From JBIOHJ01 sp044448905 (lineage in GTDB: Bacteria; Bacteroidota; Bacteroidia; AKYH767-A; OLB10): a stretch of 22,363 nucleotides of DNA. The stretch spans positions 1 to 22,363 of the forward strand of contig JBIOHJ010000047.1 of the NCBI GenBank assembly GCA_044448905.1, written 5' to 3'. The notes beneath the pieces were generated by a model. The model was not told the DNA's origin and did no database searches. It saw only the letters and a program-made list of their open reading frames with translations. Position numbers and translations under genes: made by a program. This document shows, piece after piece, positions 12,817 through 22,053 of this stretch (the first letter of the stretch is position 1; each line of letters begins with the position of its first letter).

Positions 12817-15117
12817 ATGAAAAAAATAATTATTGCTGCGGTATTATTCACAATTATTTTTCTTCCCTTTCAAAATTATGCCCAGATTACTGCCGACACT
12901 ACTTATACTCCGCTGCAATTAGCGATGTCATTAGCAGGGCCCGGAGTTGTTGTTACTAACGTTACCTATATAGGGAGTAGCGGTTCGCGGGCAATGTTCA
13001 CCAGCAACGGTATCCTTCCTGCCGATTCGGGCGTGTTTTTAACCAACGGAAAGAGTCTATGGCTTGATTTTCCCAGTACACAGAATTTGTCATTTGATGC
13101 CCAGCTGCCGGGCGATGCAGACCTTGCAAATTATTTAGGGGCTCCTTTAGCCAACATGTACGATGCGACAGCTCTTGAATTTGATATGTACGTGATGACA
13201 GGCGACTCCTTCGAGCTAAAGTTCTTTTTCGCTTCCGAGGAATACAATGATTATGTCAACACTTTATTCTATGACGGGTTTGCCGTTTTTGTTGACGGGC
13301 AGAACATTGCTGTGATTCCCGGCACTACGTCACCCATAACCATCAGTACGATTAATAACGGGCAGTCACCGCCCGGAACTCCTGCCACCGGCCCCTGCGA
13401 GTATTGTAATTTATATGTTGACAACTGGAATGGCAGCAACTTTTCTTTTGACGGGTATACCACCCTGATAACCGCCAAAGGCGCTTCTATACCGGGGCAG
13501 CCCTATCATGTTAAAATTGTTATTGCCGATTTGTACGATCATTTATTTGATACCGGGGTTTTTCTTAAAGGCGGCAGCTTGCAGGCAACGGGAGGGATCA
13601 ATCCATGCGCAGGATTTACTGTGGATGCCACGCCCGAAGACAGCACGGTTTGCCAAAACACTGTTCAATTGAATGCCACCGCTTCTACCACTACCGTGCT
13701 TTATAACTGGACACCGTCCGCAGGGCTTTCCGACCCAAATATTCCAAACCCGGTGGTTAACTTTGCTTATCACCAGCAATATGTAGTTACGGTTACCGAT
13801 ACCGTTACGGGTTGCGTTGCAACCGATACGGTTTTAATTACAGCATTAAGTAATTTTTCACAAATAGCATATAATTGCGGCAACTTCACGTATGATTTGT
13901 TTCTTCCTGACAGCGCAACATCGTACTACTGGTTTTCTTATATCGATACGGCAAACGTACCTCATCCATTAACGGATACTACTCAATTTATCGTAGTGAG
14001 CGAACCCGGCACTTATGCAGGCACTGCCAATTTTCCGGGTTGCTCTATAAACGGGTATTTTGAATTAATAGATACGTGCAGTGCCACTCCGCGCGTATGG
14101 CCGGGCGACTGTAATTACGATCTGGTTGTAAACAATGTTGATTTTCTCTATCTCGGGCTTGCCAATCTTTTTATAGGGCCCGGGCGTACTCCTTATAGTA
14201 TTGCATGGCAGCCCTTCTTCTGTAATAACTGGCAAAATGTTTTTGCTAACGGAATAAATTATAAGCATGCTGATTGCAACGGTGACGGAGCGGTTGAAAT
14301 AATCGATACGCTCGCCATATCACAAAATTACGGGCTAACGCATCCGTTCAGGCTTGCTCCTCCTCAAAATTATTCTGTTAATTTTGATTTGAAATTAATC
14401 GCCAATAAAGATACTGCCTGGCAGAACGAATGGATTTCTTTTGACCTCGTTGCAGGAACTCCTTCGCTGCCGGTGAATCTCTTATATGGAATTGCATTCA
14501 CTTTAAACTTTGATAATATTCTTTTAGATAATTCGCAAACTGCCATTTCTTATTCGTCATCAGTTTTGGGAACACTAAACAGCGATATGTATTTTATGAC
14601 AAAAGATTTTTCGGCTTCGGGAATTATAGATGCCGCTTTGTGCCGCTTCGATCAACTCAATGTTGTCAATGTAAATGGTGTTTTAGGAACCATTTATGTG
14701 AAAACAGCCGGAAATATTTCCTCTGTTCAGACGCTTCATTTCAACCTCAGCAATGTATTTGCGATCACTGTTTTCGAATCACCGGTGCTGTTTAATCTCA
14801 TCGGAGATTCTGTTATCATTATGCCGGGTACTTTGGGAACCGTTGAATTAAATTCACAAACAGGGAATGTTTCCATTGCCCCTAATCCGTTCAGCAAAAC
14901 CTGTGAAATCAGTTTCAGCATTTCTAAAAAGCAACACGTAAAGCTTGAAATTTATGATGGATCAGGAAAACAAGTTATGATTTTGCAAGACGGATTTCTG
15001 AATGAAGGCAAACACAATTATTTGCTGAACGCAAAACAAACAGGTAGCGGAGTATATTACCTCAAATTAACAACTGCTGATTTTACCGAAACAAGAAAAA
15101 TTGTTGCAGGCAGGTAA
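12817..15117 (+). CDS. Secreted choice-of-anchor-L protein with dockerin-like, cohesin-like and T9SS sorting segments
   Basis: From the ATG at 12817 the product is 766 residues. It starts with a signal peptide (KKIIIAAVLFTIIFLPF, cleavage before QITAD). A choice-of-anchor-L domain covers about 25-260 (YTPLQLAMSLAGPGVVVTNV; LKFFFASEEYNDYV; IVIADLYDHLFDTGVFLKGG). A PKD/Ig-like region follows at about 262-350. Two dockerin-like Asp/Asn loops occur near 429 (GDCNYDLVVNNVDF) and 485 (ADCNGDGAVEIIDT). A cohesin-like beta region covers about 520-670. The end (APNPFSKTCEISFSI ... GVYYLKLTTADFTETRKIV) is a T9SS type A sorting domain. It is expected on the cell surface or secreted, perhaps an adhesin. 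The start is placed at 12817 because the signal peptide follows directly. Confidence 0.9.
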   Translation: MKKIIIAAVLFTIIFLPFQNYAQITADTTYTPLQLAMSLAGPGVVVTNVTYIGSSGSRAMFTSNGILPADSGVFLTNGKSLWLDFPSTQNLSFDAQLPGDADLANYLGAPLANMYDATALEFDMYVMTGDSFELKFFFASEEYNDYVNTLFYDGFAVFVDGQNIAVIPGTTSPITISTINNGQSPPGTPATGPCEYCNLYVDNWNGSNFSFDGYTTLITAKGASIPGQPYHVKIVIADLYDHLFDTGVFLKGGSLQATGGINPCAGFTVDATPEDSTVCQNTVQLNATASTTTVLYNWTPSAGLSDPNIPNPVVNFAYHQQYVVTVTDTVTGCVATDTVLITALSNFSQIAYNCGNFTYDLFLPDSATSYYWFSYIDTANVPHPLTDTTQFIVVSEPGTYAGTANFPGCSINGYFELIDTCSATPRVWPGDCNYDLVVNNVDFLYLGLANLFIGPGRTPYSIAWQPFFCNNWQNVFANGINYKHADCNGDGAVEIIDTLAISQNYGLTHPFRLAPPQNYSVNFDLKLIANKDTAWQNEWISFDLVAGTPSLPVNLLYGIAFTLNFDNILLDNSQTAISYSSSVLGTLNSDMYFMTKDFSASGIIDAALCRFDQLNVVNVNGVLGTIYVKTAGNISSVQTLHFNLSNVFAITVFESPVLFNLIGDSVIIMPGTLGTVELNSQTGNVSIAPNPFSKTCEISFSISKKQHVKLEIYDGSGKQVMILQDGFLNEGKHNYLLNAKQTGSGVYYLKLTTADFTETRKIVAGR

Positions 15118-15186
15118 CAGAAAGCCACTCTCACTTGCGGTTCCGGTGCAACAATTCAAATCAAACGGCAGCAATTCCGCAATTCT

Positions 15187-15194
15187 TACCTTTG
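15187..15194 (+). promoter_or_regulatory. -7 promoter box of the aconitase gene
   Basis: TACCTTTG is a perfect TAnnTTTG match, 27 nt before the ATG at 15222. It supports that start over the upstream in-frame ATG at 15135, which would be upstream of the promoter. Confidence 0.7.
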
Positions 15195-15221
15195 CAAAAA
15201 TTAATTTCTAATTTCAATAAA

Positions 15222-17483
15222 ATGGCTTTTGATATAGAAATCATCCGCAAGCTTTATTCAGAACTCCCCGGCAAAATTGCAGCAACCCGCAAAGCAGCTT
15301 CCCGCCCGCTCACACTAACAGAAAAAATTCTTTACGCCCACTTCGCAGTTCCTGTCCCTTCGGGAGGAGTAAAAGGTGGAAAATATGTTGATTTTAATCC
15401 TGATCGTGTTGCAATGCAGGACGCCACAGCGCAGATGGCATTGTTGCAGTTCATGCAGGCGGGCCGCGCGAAAGTTGCCGTGCCGAGCACTGTTCATTGC
15501 GATCACCTCATACAGGCGAAAGAAGGAGCAGCAAAAGATTTAGCCACTGCCAATGATAAAAACAAAGAGGTGTACGATTTTCTTGCTTCGGTTTCCAACA
15601 AATATGGAATCGGTTTCTGGAAACCCGGTGCCGGAATTATTCACCAGGTAGTGTTGGAGCAATATGCGTTTCCGGGAGGTTTAATGATTGGAACTGATTC
15701 GCACACGGTGAATGCCGGTGGTTTGGGTATGATTGCCATTGGTGTTGGTGGTGCCGATGCATGCGATGTGATGGCAGGATTGCCATGGGAATTAAAAATG
15801 CCAAAGCTTATTGGCGTTAAGCTCACCGGGAAATTAAACGGCTGGACTTCTTCAAAAGATGTGATTTTAAAAGTTGCGGGCATCCTCACCGTTAAAGGAG
15901 GCACAGATGCGATACTTGAATATTTTGGCGATGGGGCAGATTCAATTTCCTGTACCGGAAAAGGAACCATTTGCAACATGGGGGCAGAAATCGGGGCAAC
16001 TACTTCCATTTTTTGTTACGATAAAAAAATGTCGGACTACTTAAAAGGAACTTCACGCGCTGATGTGGCATCACTGGCTGATTCAGTTTCAGAGCATCTT
16101 CGCGGAGATAAAGAAGTGTATGACTCTCCCGAAAAATATTTCGACCAGGTAATTGAAATAAATCTTTCCGAACTCGAACCGCACATCAACGGCCCGTTCA
16201 CTCCTGATTTAGCATGGCCTATTTCAAAATTTGCGGAAGCGGTTAAGGAAAATAACTGGCCCCGTTATTTTGAAGTAGGGCTAATTGGTTCATGCACCAA
16301 CTCTTCTTACGAAGACATTACACGTTCAGCTTCCATTGCGCGGCTTGCCATAAAAAAGAAGCTGAAAGCAAAAACAGAATTTACCATCACTCCCGGCTCT
16401 GAACAGGTTCGTTACACAACTGAACGCGATGGTTTACTTCAGGAGTTTGAAAAAATTGGCGGAGTGGTTCTGGCAAATGCATGCGGTCCTTGCATTGGAC
16501 AATGGGCAAGGCACAGGAAAAGTTCCGAACCTAAAAATTCAATACTCACTTCTTACAATCGCAATTTTGCGAAACGTAATGACGGTGATCCCAACACCCA
16601 TTCTTTTGTAACTTCTCCCGAATTAGTAACGGCTATGGTCTTATCCGGAGATTTATGTTTTAATCCGCTTACCGATACGATTACAAATGAAGACGGAGAA
16701 AAAGTAAAGCTGGATGAGCCGATGGGAATTGAAATGCCACCAAAGGGTTTTGCAGTTGAGGATGCCGGTTACCAGCAACCCGCTGCTGACGGAAGCAATG
16801 TGGAAGTAATTGTTTCGCCAACTTCCGACCGTTTGCAATTGCTCGATCCGTTTGCTGCATGGGAAGGAGTTGATTTGAAAAATTTAAAATTGCTGATTAA
16901 AGCAAAAGGAAAATGTACAACGGACCATATCAGCATGGCTGGACCCTGGCTGAAATATCGCGGACATCTCGATAACATTTCCAACAATATGCTGATTGGC
17001 GCTATAAATTTTTTCAACGATAAATCCGATTCAGTAAAAAACCAGCTCACCGGAAATTATGAACCTGTTCCAAAAGTTCAACGTGCTTATAAAGCAAAAG
17101 GAATCGGTTCAATTGTGGTTGGTGATGAAAATTATGGTGAAGGAAGTTCGCGCGAACATGCTGCTATGGAACCAAGATTTCTTGGTGTGAGAGCAATTCT
17201 GGTAAAATCATTTGCCCGAATTCACGAAACCAATCTGAAAAAACAGGGAATGCTTGCGCTTACTTTCACAGATAAAAATGATTACAACAAAATCCAGGAA
17301 GATGATTCGATTGATGTTGTAGGATTAAAAACTTTTGCTCCCGGGGTTCCGCTCACGTTAGTTTTGAATCACAAAGATGGAACGAAAGAAGAAATAAAGG
17401 TTAATCATACCTACAACGAAAACCAGATTGAATGGTTCAAGGCTGGCGGGGCATTGAATATAATTAGAAGAGAACTGGCATAA
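15222..17483 (+). CDS. acn: Aconitate hydratase (mitochondrial-type)
   Basis: The 753-residue enzyme interconverts citrate and isocitrate in the TCA cycle. Visible hallmarks are VPVPSGG (44-50), PSTVHCDHL (88-96), GTDSHT (157-162), the [4Fe-4S] ligand cysteines C358 (GSCTNSSYEDI), C421 and C424 (NACGPCIGQW), and the swivel-domain motif NYGEGSSREHAAMEPR (637-652). The length and motif forms match the mitochondrial-type aconitase used by Bacteroidota rather than AcnB. The start at 15222 gives MAFDIEIIRKL; the frame extends to 15135, but a TACCTTTG promoter box lies between. It is probably monocistronic. Confidence 0.96.
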   Translation: MAFDIEIIRKLYSELPGKIAATRKAASRPLTLTEKILYAHFAVPVPSGGVKGGKYVDFNPDRVAMQDATAQMALLQFMQAGRAKVAVPSTVHCDHLIQAKEGAAKDLATANDKNKEVYDFLASVSNKYGIGFWKPGAGIIHQVVLEQYAFPGGLMIGTDSHTVNAGGLGMIAIGVGGADACDVMAGLPWELKMPKLIGVKLTGKLNGWTSSKDVILKVAGILTVKGGTDAILEYFGDGADSISCTGKGTICNMGAEIGATTSIFCYDKKMSDYLKGTSRADVASLADSVSEHLRGDKEVYDSPEKYFDQVIEINLSELEPHINGPFTPDLAWPISKFAEAVKENNWPRYFEVGLIGSCTNSSYEDITRSASIARLAIKKKLKAKTEFTITPGSEQVRYTTERDGLLQEFEKIGGVVLANACGPCIGQWARHRKSSEPKNSILTSYNRNFAKRNDGDPNTHSFVTSPELVTAMVLSGDLCFNPLTDTITNEDGEKVKLDEPMGIEMPPKGFAVEDAGYQQPAADGSNVEVIVSPTSDRLQLLDPFAAWEGVDLKNLKLLIKAKGKCTTDHISMAGPWLKYRGHLDNISNNMLIGAINFFNDKSDSVKNQLTGNYEPVPKVQRAYKAKGIGSIVVGDENYGEGSSREHAAMEPRFLGVRAILVKSFARIHETNLKKQGMLALTFTDKNDYNKIQEDDSIDVVGLKTFAPGVPLTLVLNHKDGTKEEIKVNHTYNENQIEWFKAGGALNIIRRELA

Positions 17484-17575
17484 AAAGCTTTAAGTCTTTT
17501 ATCTGTTTTTATCTTTTTAAATCCGCGTCATCTACGTTCAGGTTTTTTTATTTTCTTTAGCGGGTAATTCCGGCA

Positions 17576-18880
17576 ATGGAAACAGTCCTTCTTAAAAATC
17601 AGAAAAAAGTTATCAATGCGTGGGCATTGTACGACTGGGCGAATTCGGTGTATTCGCTGGTAATTACTTCAGCTATTTTTCCGATTTATTACAACTCGGT
17701 TACTACTGTTAACGGAAGCGATGTTGTTCATTTTTTGGGAAGGGAATATAAGAACACGGCTTTGTACTCCTATACTTTATCACTTTCATTTTTAGTAATT
17801 GCATTTTTATCACCGTTGCTTTCAGGTATTGCAGATTACCGTGGAAACAAAAAATCGTTTATGAAATTCTTTTGCTTATTAGGCGCCTCTGCCTGTTCCA
17901 TTCTTTTCCTTTTTGAATCTGTAGATACCTTATGGATAGGCATAGTTGGTTTTTTTCTTGCCAGCATCGGATGGGCGGGAAGCATTGTTTATTACAATGC
18001 GTTTCTTCCTGAAATTGCTGACACTGAAAACCAGGACAGGGTAAGTGCAAAAGGGTTTGCAATGGGATACGTAGGCAGTTCGTTATTGTTGATTTTTAAT
18101 CTGCTCATGATAATGAATCCTGAACTCTTCGGAATTACCGATAAATCATTTCCTGCGCGATTTTCATTTTTGCTGGTTGGAATCTGGTGGGTTTGTTTTG
18201 CGGGCATCACGTTTTATTTTCTTCCCGAAAAAAAATATCATATTAATTACGAAGGAAATATTTTTATGAAGGGGTTTAATGAATTAGCCGGTGTGTGGAA
18301 GCAGTTGCAAACCCAAAAAGCATTATTGATTTTTCTTTGTTCGTTTTTCTTTTACAACATGGGAGTTCAAACAGTAATGTACGTTGCTGCTTTATTCGGT
18401 GATAAAGAATTGAAATTGCAAAGCGACCAGCTCATTATAACAATTTTAATCATTCAGTTTGTTGCCATTGCCGGTGCCTATCTTTTCTCTTCCTTATCAT
18501 TTAAATTCGGAAACCTGAGAGCACTGATGATTGCAATTGTAGTGTGGATTATTATTTGCATCGCGGCTTATTATACATACACTTCTATGCAGTTTTATGT
18601 CGTTGCATTTATTGTGGGAATGGTAATGGGAGGAATTCAATCGCTTTCGCGTTCAACCTATTCAAAGATGCTGCCACCAACACATGATCATGCTTCGTAT
18701 TTCAGTTTTTATGATGTATGCGAAAAAATTGGGCTGGTGCTTGGCACTGCTTCGTATGGATTGATTGAAGAACTTACCGGCAGCATGCGTAATTCGGTAG
18801 TTGCGTTAATTACATTTTTTGTAATCGGCTTGATTTTGTTAATTCGCATTCCACGCAAAATGTCAGTGGTCAGTGGATAG
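17576..18880 (+). CDS. MFS transporter, UMF1/Atg22-like
   Basis: The 434-residue membrane protein begins with the UMF1 hallmark INAWALYDWANSVYSLVITS, a long extracytoplasmic loop, then LSPLLSGIADYRGNKKSFMK (MFS loop 2-3 motif). Further blocks are FYNMGVQTVMYVAALFGDKE and VGMVMGGIQSLSRSTYSKML. About 11-12 hydrophobic helices can be seen. The UMF1 family is related to fungal Atg22 amino-acid exporters; the bacterial substrate is unknown. The last residues (MSVVSG) are encoded by a CAGTGGTCAGTGG repeat that extends past the stop, so the native C-terminus may have been altered. No clear promoter seen upstream. Confidence 0.9.
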   Translation: METVLLKNQKKVINAWALYDWANSVYSLVITSAIFPIYYNSVTTVNGSDVVHFLGREYKNTALYSYTLSLSFLVIAFLSPLLSGIADYRGNKKSFMKFFCLLGASACSILFLFESVDTLWIGIVGFFLASIGWAGSIVYYNAFLPEIADTENQDRVSAKGFAMGYVGSSLLLIFNLLMIMNPELFGITDKSFPARFSFLLVGIWWVCFAGITFYFLPEKKYHINYEGNIFMKGFNELAGVWKQLQTQKALLIFLCSFFFYNMGVQTVMYVAALFGDKELKLQSDQLIITILIIQFVAIAGAYLFSSLSFKFGNLRALMIAIVVWIIICIAAYYTYTSMQFYVVAFIVGMVMGGIQSLSRSTYSKMLPPTHDHASYFSFYDVCEKIGLVLGTASYGLIEELTGSMRNSVVALITFFVIGLILLIRIPRKMSVVSG

Positions 18881-18923
18881 TTGTCTTTCGAAAACCGGGA
18901 GAGACATTCTTTACTGACCACTG
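18864..18923. repeat. Inverted repeat across the MFS stop codon
   Basis: CAGTGGTCAGT (18864-18874) and ACTGACCACTG (18913-18923) are perfect 11-bp inverted arms separated by 38 nt. The left arm lies in the 3' end of the MFS gene. No T-run follows, so it is unlikely to be a simple terminator. Confidence 0.65.
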
Positions 18924-18945
18924 GCTAAATACAACTGACAAAGAA

Positions 18946-19662
18946 ATGATTGTTGACATTTTCATTCCCTGTTATATAGACCAGTTTTTTCCGCAAACTG
19001 CTTTTAACATGGTTAAGGTTTTAGAAAAAGTCGGGTGTGCCGTAAATTATAATGTTGAACAAACCTGTTGTGGCATGCCTGCCTTTCATGATGGCTATTT
19101 GGATAACTGCAAGGAAGTAGGAACTAAATTTATTCACGAATTTCAAAATGACCATTATATTATTTCACCGGGAGGCGCTTGCGTTAGCATGATAAAAAAT
19201 CATTATCCTGAAATGTTTCACAACTCCTTACTTCATAACGAATACAAAAGCATACAAAAAAATATTTATGAGCTCAGCGATTTTTTAGTGAATGTGATGA
19301 AGATAGTCGATGTAGAAGCAACGCTTGCTGGAGTCGCTTTTTATCATGACAATTGCAATGCTTTGCGTGAATTAAAAATTTATGATGCACCCAGAACTTT
19401 ATTAAAAAATGTTAAAGGGCTTTCGTTAAAGGAAATTGAAGAGCCGGGTTTGTGCTGCGGATGGGGAGGAGCGTTTGCCGGAAAATTTGAACCGCTTGCA
19501 GTTGCAATGGCTGAAGAAAAAATAAATCAAATAATAAAATCAGGTGCGCGATATATTATTTCAACCGACATAGGCTGCCTGATGCACATGGATGGTTACA
19601 TCAAAAAAAATAACATCCCATTAAAAACAATGCATATTGCTGATGTGCTTGCAGCGTATTAG
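18946..19662 (+). CDS. LutA/YkgE-like CCG-domain Fe-S protein
   Basis: The 238-residue product carries two CCG (cysteine-rich) modules: C9, C41-C42-G and C79; then C137, C170-C171-G and C211. Sequence landmarks are FIPCYIDQFFPQTAFNMVKV, EQTCCGMPAFHDGY, FYHDNCNALRELKI, GLCCGWGGAFAGKFEPLAVA and STDIGCLMHMDGY. This is the layout of LutA/YkgE, a subunit of the L-lactate utilisation complex LutABC, and of related heterodisulfide-reductase-like Fe-S proteins. The LutB and LutC partners are not in this window, so the electron partner is unknown here. It is convergent with the glycosyltransferase gene on the other strand; the two stop codons overlap. Confidence 0.9.
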   Translation: MIVDIFIPCYIDQFFPQTAFNMVKVLEKVGCAVNYNVEQTCCGMPAFHDGYLDNCKEVGTKFIHEFQNDHYIISPGGACVSMIKNHYPEMFHNSLLHNEYKSIQKNIYELSDFLVNVMKIVDVEATLAGVAFYHDNCNALRELKIYDAPRTLLKNVKGLSLKEIEEPGLCCGWGGAFAGKFEPLAVAMAEEKINQIIKSGARYIISTDIGCLMHMDGYIKKNNIPLKTMHIADVLAAY

Positions 19663-20531
19663 ATAATTTTATAATTCTTATACTCTCCAATTCTCCAACC
19701 AGTATATCTTTCAATTGAAAACAATAAACGGTCTTTTGCCGAAAGTTTTCTTTGTGATAAATCAAAATCAAATTTCCAATCCGTGAGTTGGCGAATTCTT
19801 GTTTGCATCGTTACCGGATGGGTACTTTCAAATTTTTCAAGCGAATCTATTTTCGAATAATCATATTCAGATGCATTGCCAACATTTTTTTTCACCCACA
19901 CGTCATCGTGCCACAACTTGTGAAAACTTCTTTGCTTTTCCTGTTGCTTTTGCGGTGGCTTTACCCAGCCATAATGATATATAAAAGCATCAACCGGTTT
20001 TACATTTAGTTTCCGTCCTTCCTTTCTGAATCCCTGTGCATCGCGGAATGAATGAATGTTTTTATCATTTCGGATAACACGGATTTCTTTCCGATACCAT
20101 TTTCTTGAATCGCCAACAAAATCATATGAGCCATAAAAATGCAGGTAATTAAAAAGCAACCCTTCAACACGTTTATCATCTTTATACTTCTGCATGGATT
20201 CTCTTATCACAGGCAAATATTTTTCATGCACCGCTTCATCTGCCTGGAGATAAAAAGCCCAGTTGGCTTTGGGAGAGATTTTTGCAAATGCTTTATCGGT
20301 TTCTTTGGCTAAAACTTTTCCTCCTTCACGCAAGGTATCATCCCAAATGCTGTCGTAAATTTTAATTTTATCTGAACCGATGTTTTGAATAATTTGTTTT
20401 GTATTGTCATCGGAATTTCCAACCATCACAATAAACTCATCACATAAATCAATGATTGAAGTGATGGATTCTATAACGGGATAGTCGAACTTTTCGGCAT
20501 TCCGTATAAAAGTAAATCCGCTGACGAACAT
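19659..20531 (-). CDS. GT2-like glycosyltransferase
   Basis: The product has 290 residues if it starts at the ATG at 20531 (MFVSGFTFIRNAEKFDYPVI). A TTG five codons further upstream lies in a repeat of TTCAAAG units and is less likely. The N-terminal half resembles GT-A family 2 enzymes: strand-turn FTFIRNAEKFDYPVIESITS, DEFIVMVGNSDDNT, and WAFYLQADEAVHE, where the QADE acidic pair would hold the metal/nucleotide-sugar. Such enzymes transfer a sugar to a lipid or polysaccharide at the inner face of the membrane. No membrane helix. It begins 36 nt after purB on the same strand and may be co-transcribed with it. Confidence 0.8.
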   Translation of the reverse strand: MFVSGFTFIRNAEKFDYPVIESITSIIDLCDEFIVMVGNSDDNTKQIIQNIGSDKIKIYDSIWDDTLREGGKVLAKETDKAFAKISPKANWAFYLQADEAVHEKYLPVIRESMQKYKDDKRVEGLLFNYLHFYGSYDFVGDSRKWYRKEIRVIRNDKNIHSFRDAQGFRKEGRKLNVKPVDAFIYHYGWVKPPQKQQEKQRSFHKLWHDDVWVKKNVGNASEYDYSKIDSLEKFESTHPVTMQTRIRQLTDWKFDFDLSQRKLSAKDRLLFSIERYTGWRIGEYKNYKII

Positions 20532-20541
20532 GTGAGGATTG

Positions 20542-20562
20542 TTCAAAGTTCAAAGTTGAAAG
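20542..20562. repeat. Three tandem heptamers TTCAAAG
   Basis: TTCAAAG, TTCAAAG and TTGAAAG lie in tandem between purB and the GT2-like gene. A short tandem repeat of 7-bp period in a short intergenic gap; possible slippage site. Confidence 0.7.
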
Positions 20563-20567
20563 CAGAA

Positions 20568-21923
20568 CTATTCAATTCCTTTAAAAGTACCGGTATAATT
20601 AAAAGGAGTTATATCGAGCAATTCTTTTTTTACGGAACTGCTTACCGGTAGTTTGATAATAAAAGCGGCAATTTCTTTGTGACCGATTTTTTTGCTTTTG
20701 CGTGAAAGCTCTTTCAGCTTCTCGTATGGCTCAGGATAGTTTTCGCGCCTGAGGATTGTTTGAATGGCTTCGGCAACAACTGCCCAGTTATTTTCAAGGT
20801 CGTTTTCAATTGCAGACTGGTTTATTTTTATTTTTCCCAAACCTTTTATTAAAGATTTTATTGCAATGATGGTGTGCGCAAACGGAACACCAATGTTTCG
20901 CGAAACGGTTGAATCCGTTAGATCGCGCTGTAAACGCGAAACAGGGAGTTTGCCGGATAAATGTTGGAACACGGCATTAGCAATTCCTAAATTTCCTTCG
21001 GCATTTTCGAAATCAATAGGATTTACTTTATGCGGCATGACTGATGAACCTACCTCGCCTTTTTTTATTTCCTGAACAAAATAATTCATCGAAATATACG
21101 TCCACATGTCGCGGCACAAATCAATGAGGATGTTATTTATTCTTTTGAGCGAATCGAATTGCGCAGCCATGTTATCATAATGTTCAATTTGGGTGGTGAT
21201 TTGCGAACGTTGCAAACCCAAGCCCGTAACAAATTTATCGGCAAACGTATTCCAGTCAATTTTCGGGTAAGCGGCAACATGTGCATTGAAGTTGCCGGTG
21301 GCACCACCGAATTTTCCTGAATGCGGAATATCATTCAATAATTTAATTTGCTGTTGAATACGATCGTAAAAAACAGCTACTTCTTTTCCTAATCGTGTCG
21401 GGGAGGCCGGTTGCCCGTGCGTGTGAGCAAGCATAGGAATGTTTTGCCCGTCTTTAATTAATTGCTTTAATCTCTTGAGAAGGTCGTTCAGTAACGGAAG
21501 ATATATTTTATTGAGGCAGTCTTTTATGGAGAGCGGTATAGCGGTGTTGTTAATGTCCTGCGAAGTGAGTCCGAAATGTATAAACTCTTTAAAATTATTA
21601 AGCCCGTATTCGTTGAACTTTACTTTCAAAAAATATTCAACGGCTTTAACATCGTGGTTGGTTACGGCTTCAATTTCTTTAATCAGCAAAAGGTCGTTCT
21701 CATCAAAATCGCGGTAAATATTCTTTAGGTCTTTAAAAACTTTAGTGTTTATTTTTTTAAGCTGGAGTAAAGGCAACCTGCAAAGGGCAATGAAATACTC
21801 GACTTCAACTTTTACGCGGTATTGCATTAAGGCGGATTCTGAAAAGTAAGCGGACAACTCGGAACATTTATTACGGTAACGCCCGTCAACGGGAGAAATG
21901 GCATTGAGTGTGGTGAGTGGCAT
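20568..21923 (-). CDS. purB: Adenylosuccinate lyase
   Basis: The 451-residue enzyme makes AMP from adenylosuccinate and splits SAICAR in purine synthesis. It begins LNAISPVDGRYRNKCSELSA, has TSQDINNTA (120-128), MLAHTHGQPASPTRLGKEVA (about 164-183) and the fumarase/lyase signature GSSVMPHKVNPIDFENAEGN (about 292-311), whose serine is the catalytic base/acid of the family. The length fits the E. coli-like PurB subgroup (456 aa). The ATG at 21923 follows a possible -7 box. A GT2-like gene lies 36 nt downstream. Confidence 0.96.
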   Translation of the reverse strand: MPLTTLNAISPVDGRYRNKCSELSAYFSESALMQYRVKVEVEYFIALCRLPLLQLKKINTKVFKDLKNIYRDFDENDLLLIKEIEAVTNHDVKAVEYFLKVKFNEYGLNNFKEFIHFGLTSQDINNTAIPLSIKDCLNKIYLPLLNDLLKRLKQLIKDGQNIPMLAHTHGQPASPTRLGKEVAVFYDRIQQQIKLLNDIPHSGKFGGATGNFNAHVAAYPKIDWNTFADKFVTGLGLQRSQITTQIEHYDNMAAQFDSLKRINNILIDLCRDMWTYISMNYFVQEIKKGEVGSSVMPHKVNPIDFENAEGNLGIANAVFQHLSGKLPVSRLQRDLTDSTVSRNIGVPFAHTIIAIKSLIKGLGKIKINQSAIENDLENNWAVVAEAIQTILRRENYPEPYEKLKELSRKSKKIGHKEIAAFIIKLPVSSSVKKELLDITPFNYTGTFKGIE

Positions 21924-21942
21924 AAAAAGGTGAGTTGATTTG

Positions 21943-21950
21943 CGAAGATA
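21943..21950 (-). promoter_or_regulatory. Possible -7 box of purB
   Basis: On the - strand TATCTTCG lies 19 nt before the purB ATG and differs from TAnnTTTG at one base. It resembles the TACCTTCG box of glnN on the other strand. Confidence 0.45.
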
Positions 21951-22053
21951 AGGAATTAGGGGCTTTTGGGTTTGTGATGTAAAATAGAATTAATGATTTT
22001 TAGCAAATTTGTTAAAAAAATTAACTTTTTAACCGTTGATACTCAAAAACTAT

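Noticed and set aside
15135..15221. 29-residue N-terminal extension of aconitase
   Set aside because: A TACCTTTG promoter box lies inside it, and the family start matches MAFDIEIIRKL.
15641..16009. 122-aa ORF on the - strand inside aconitase
   Set aside because: Low-complexity Pro/Ser composition typical of the antisense of a conserved gene.
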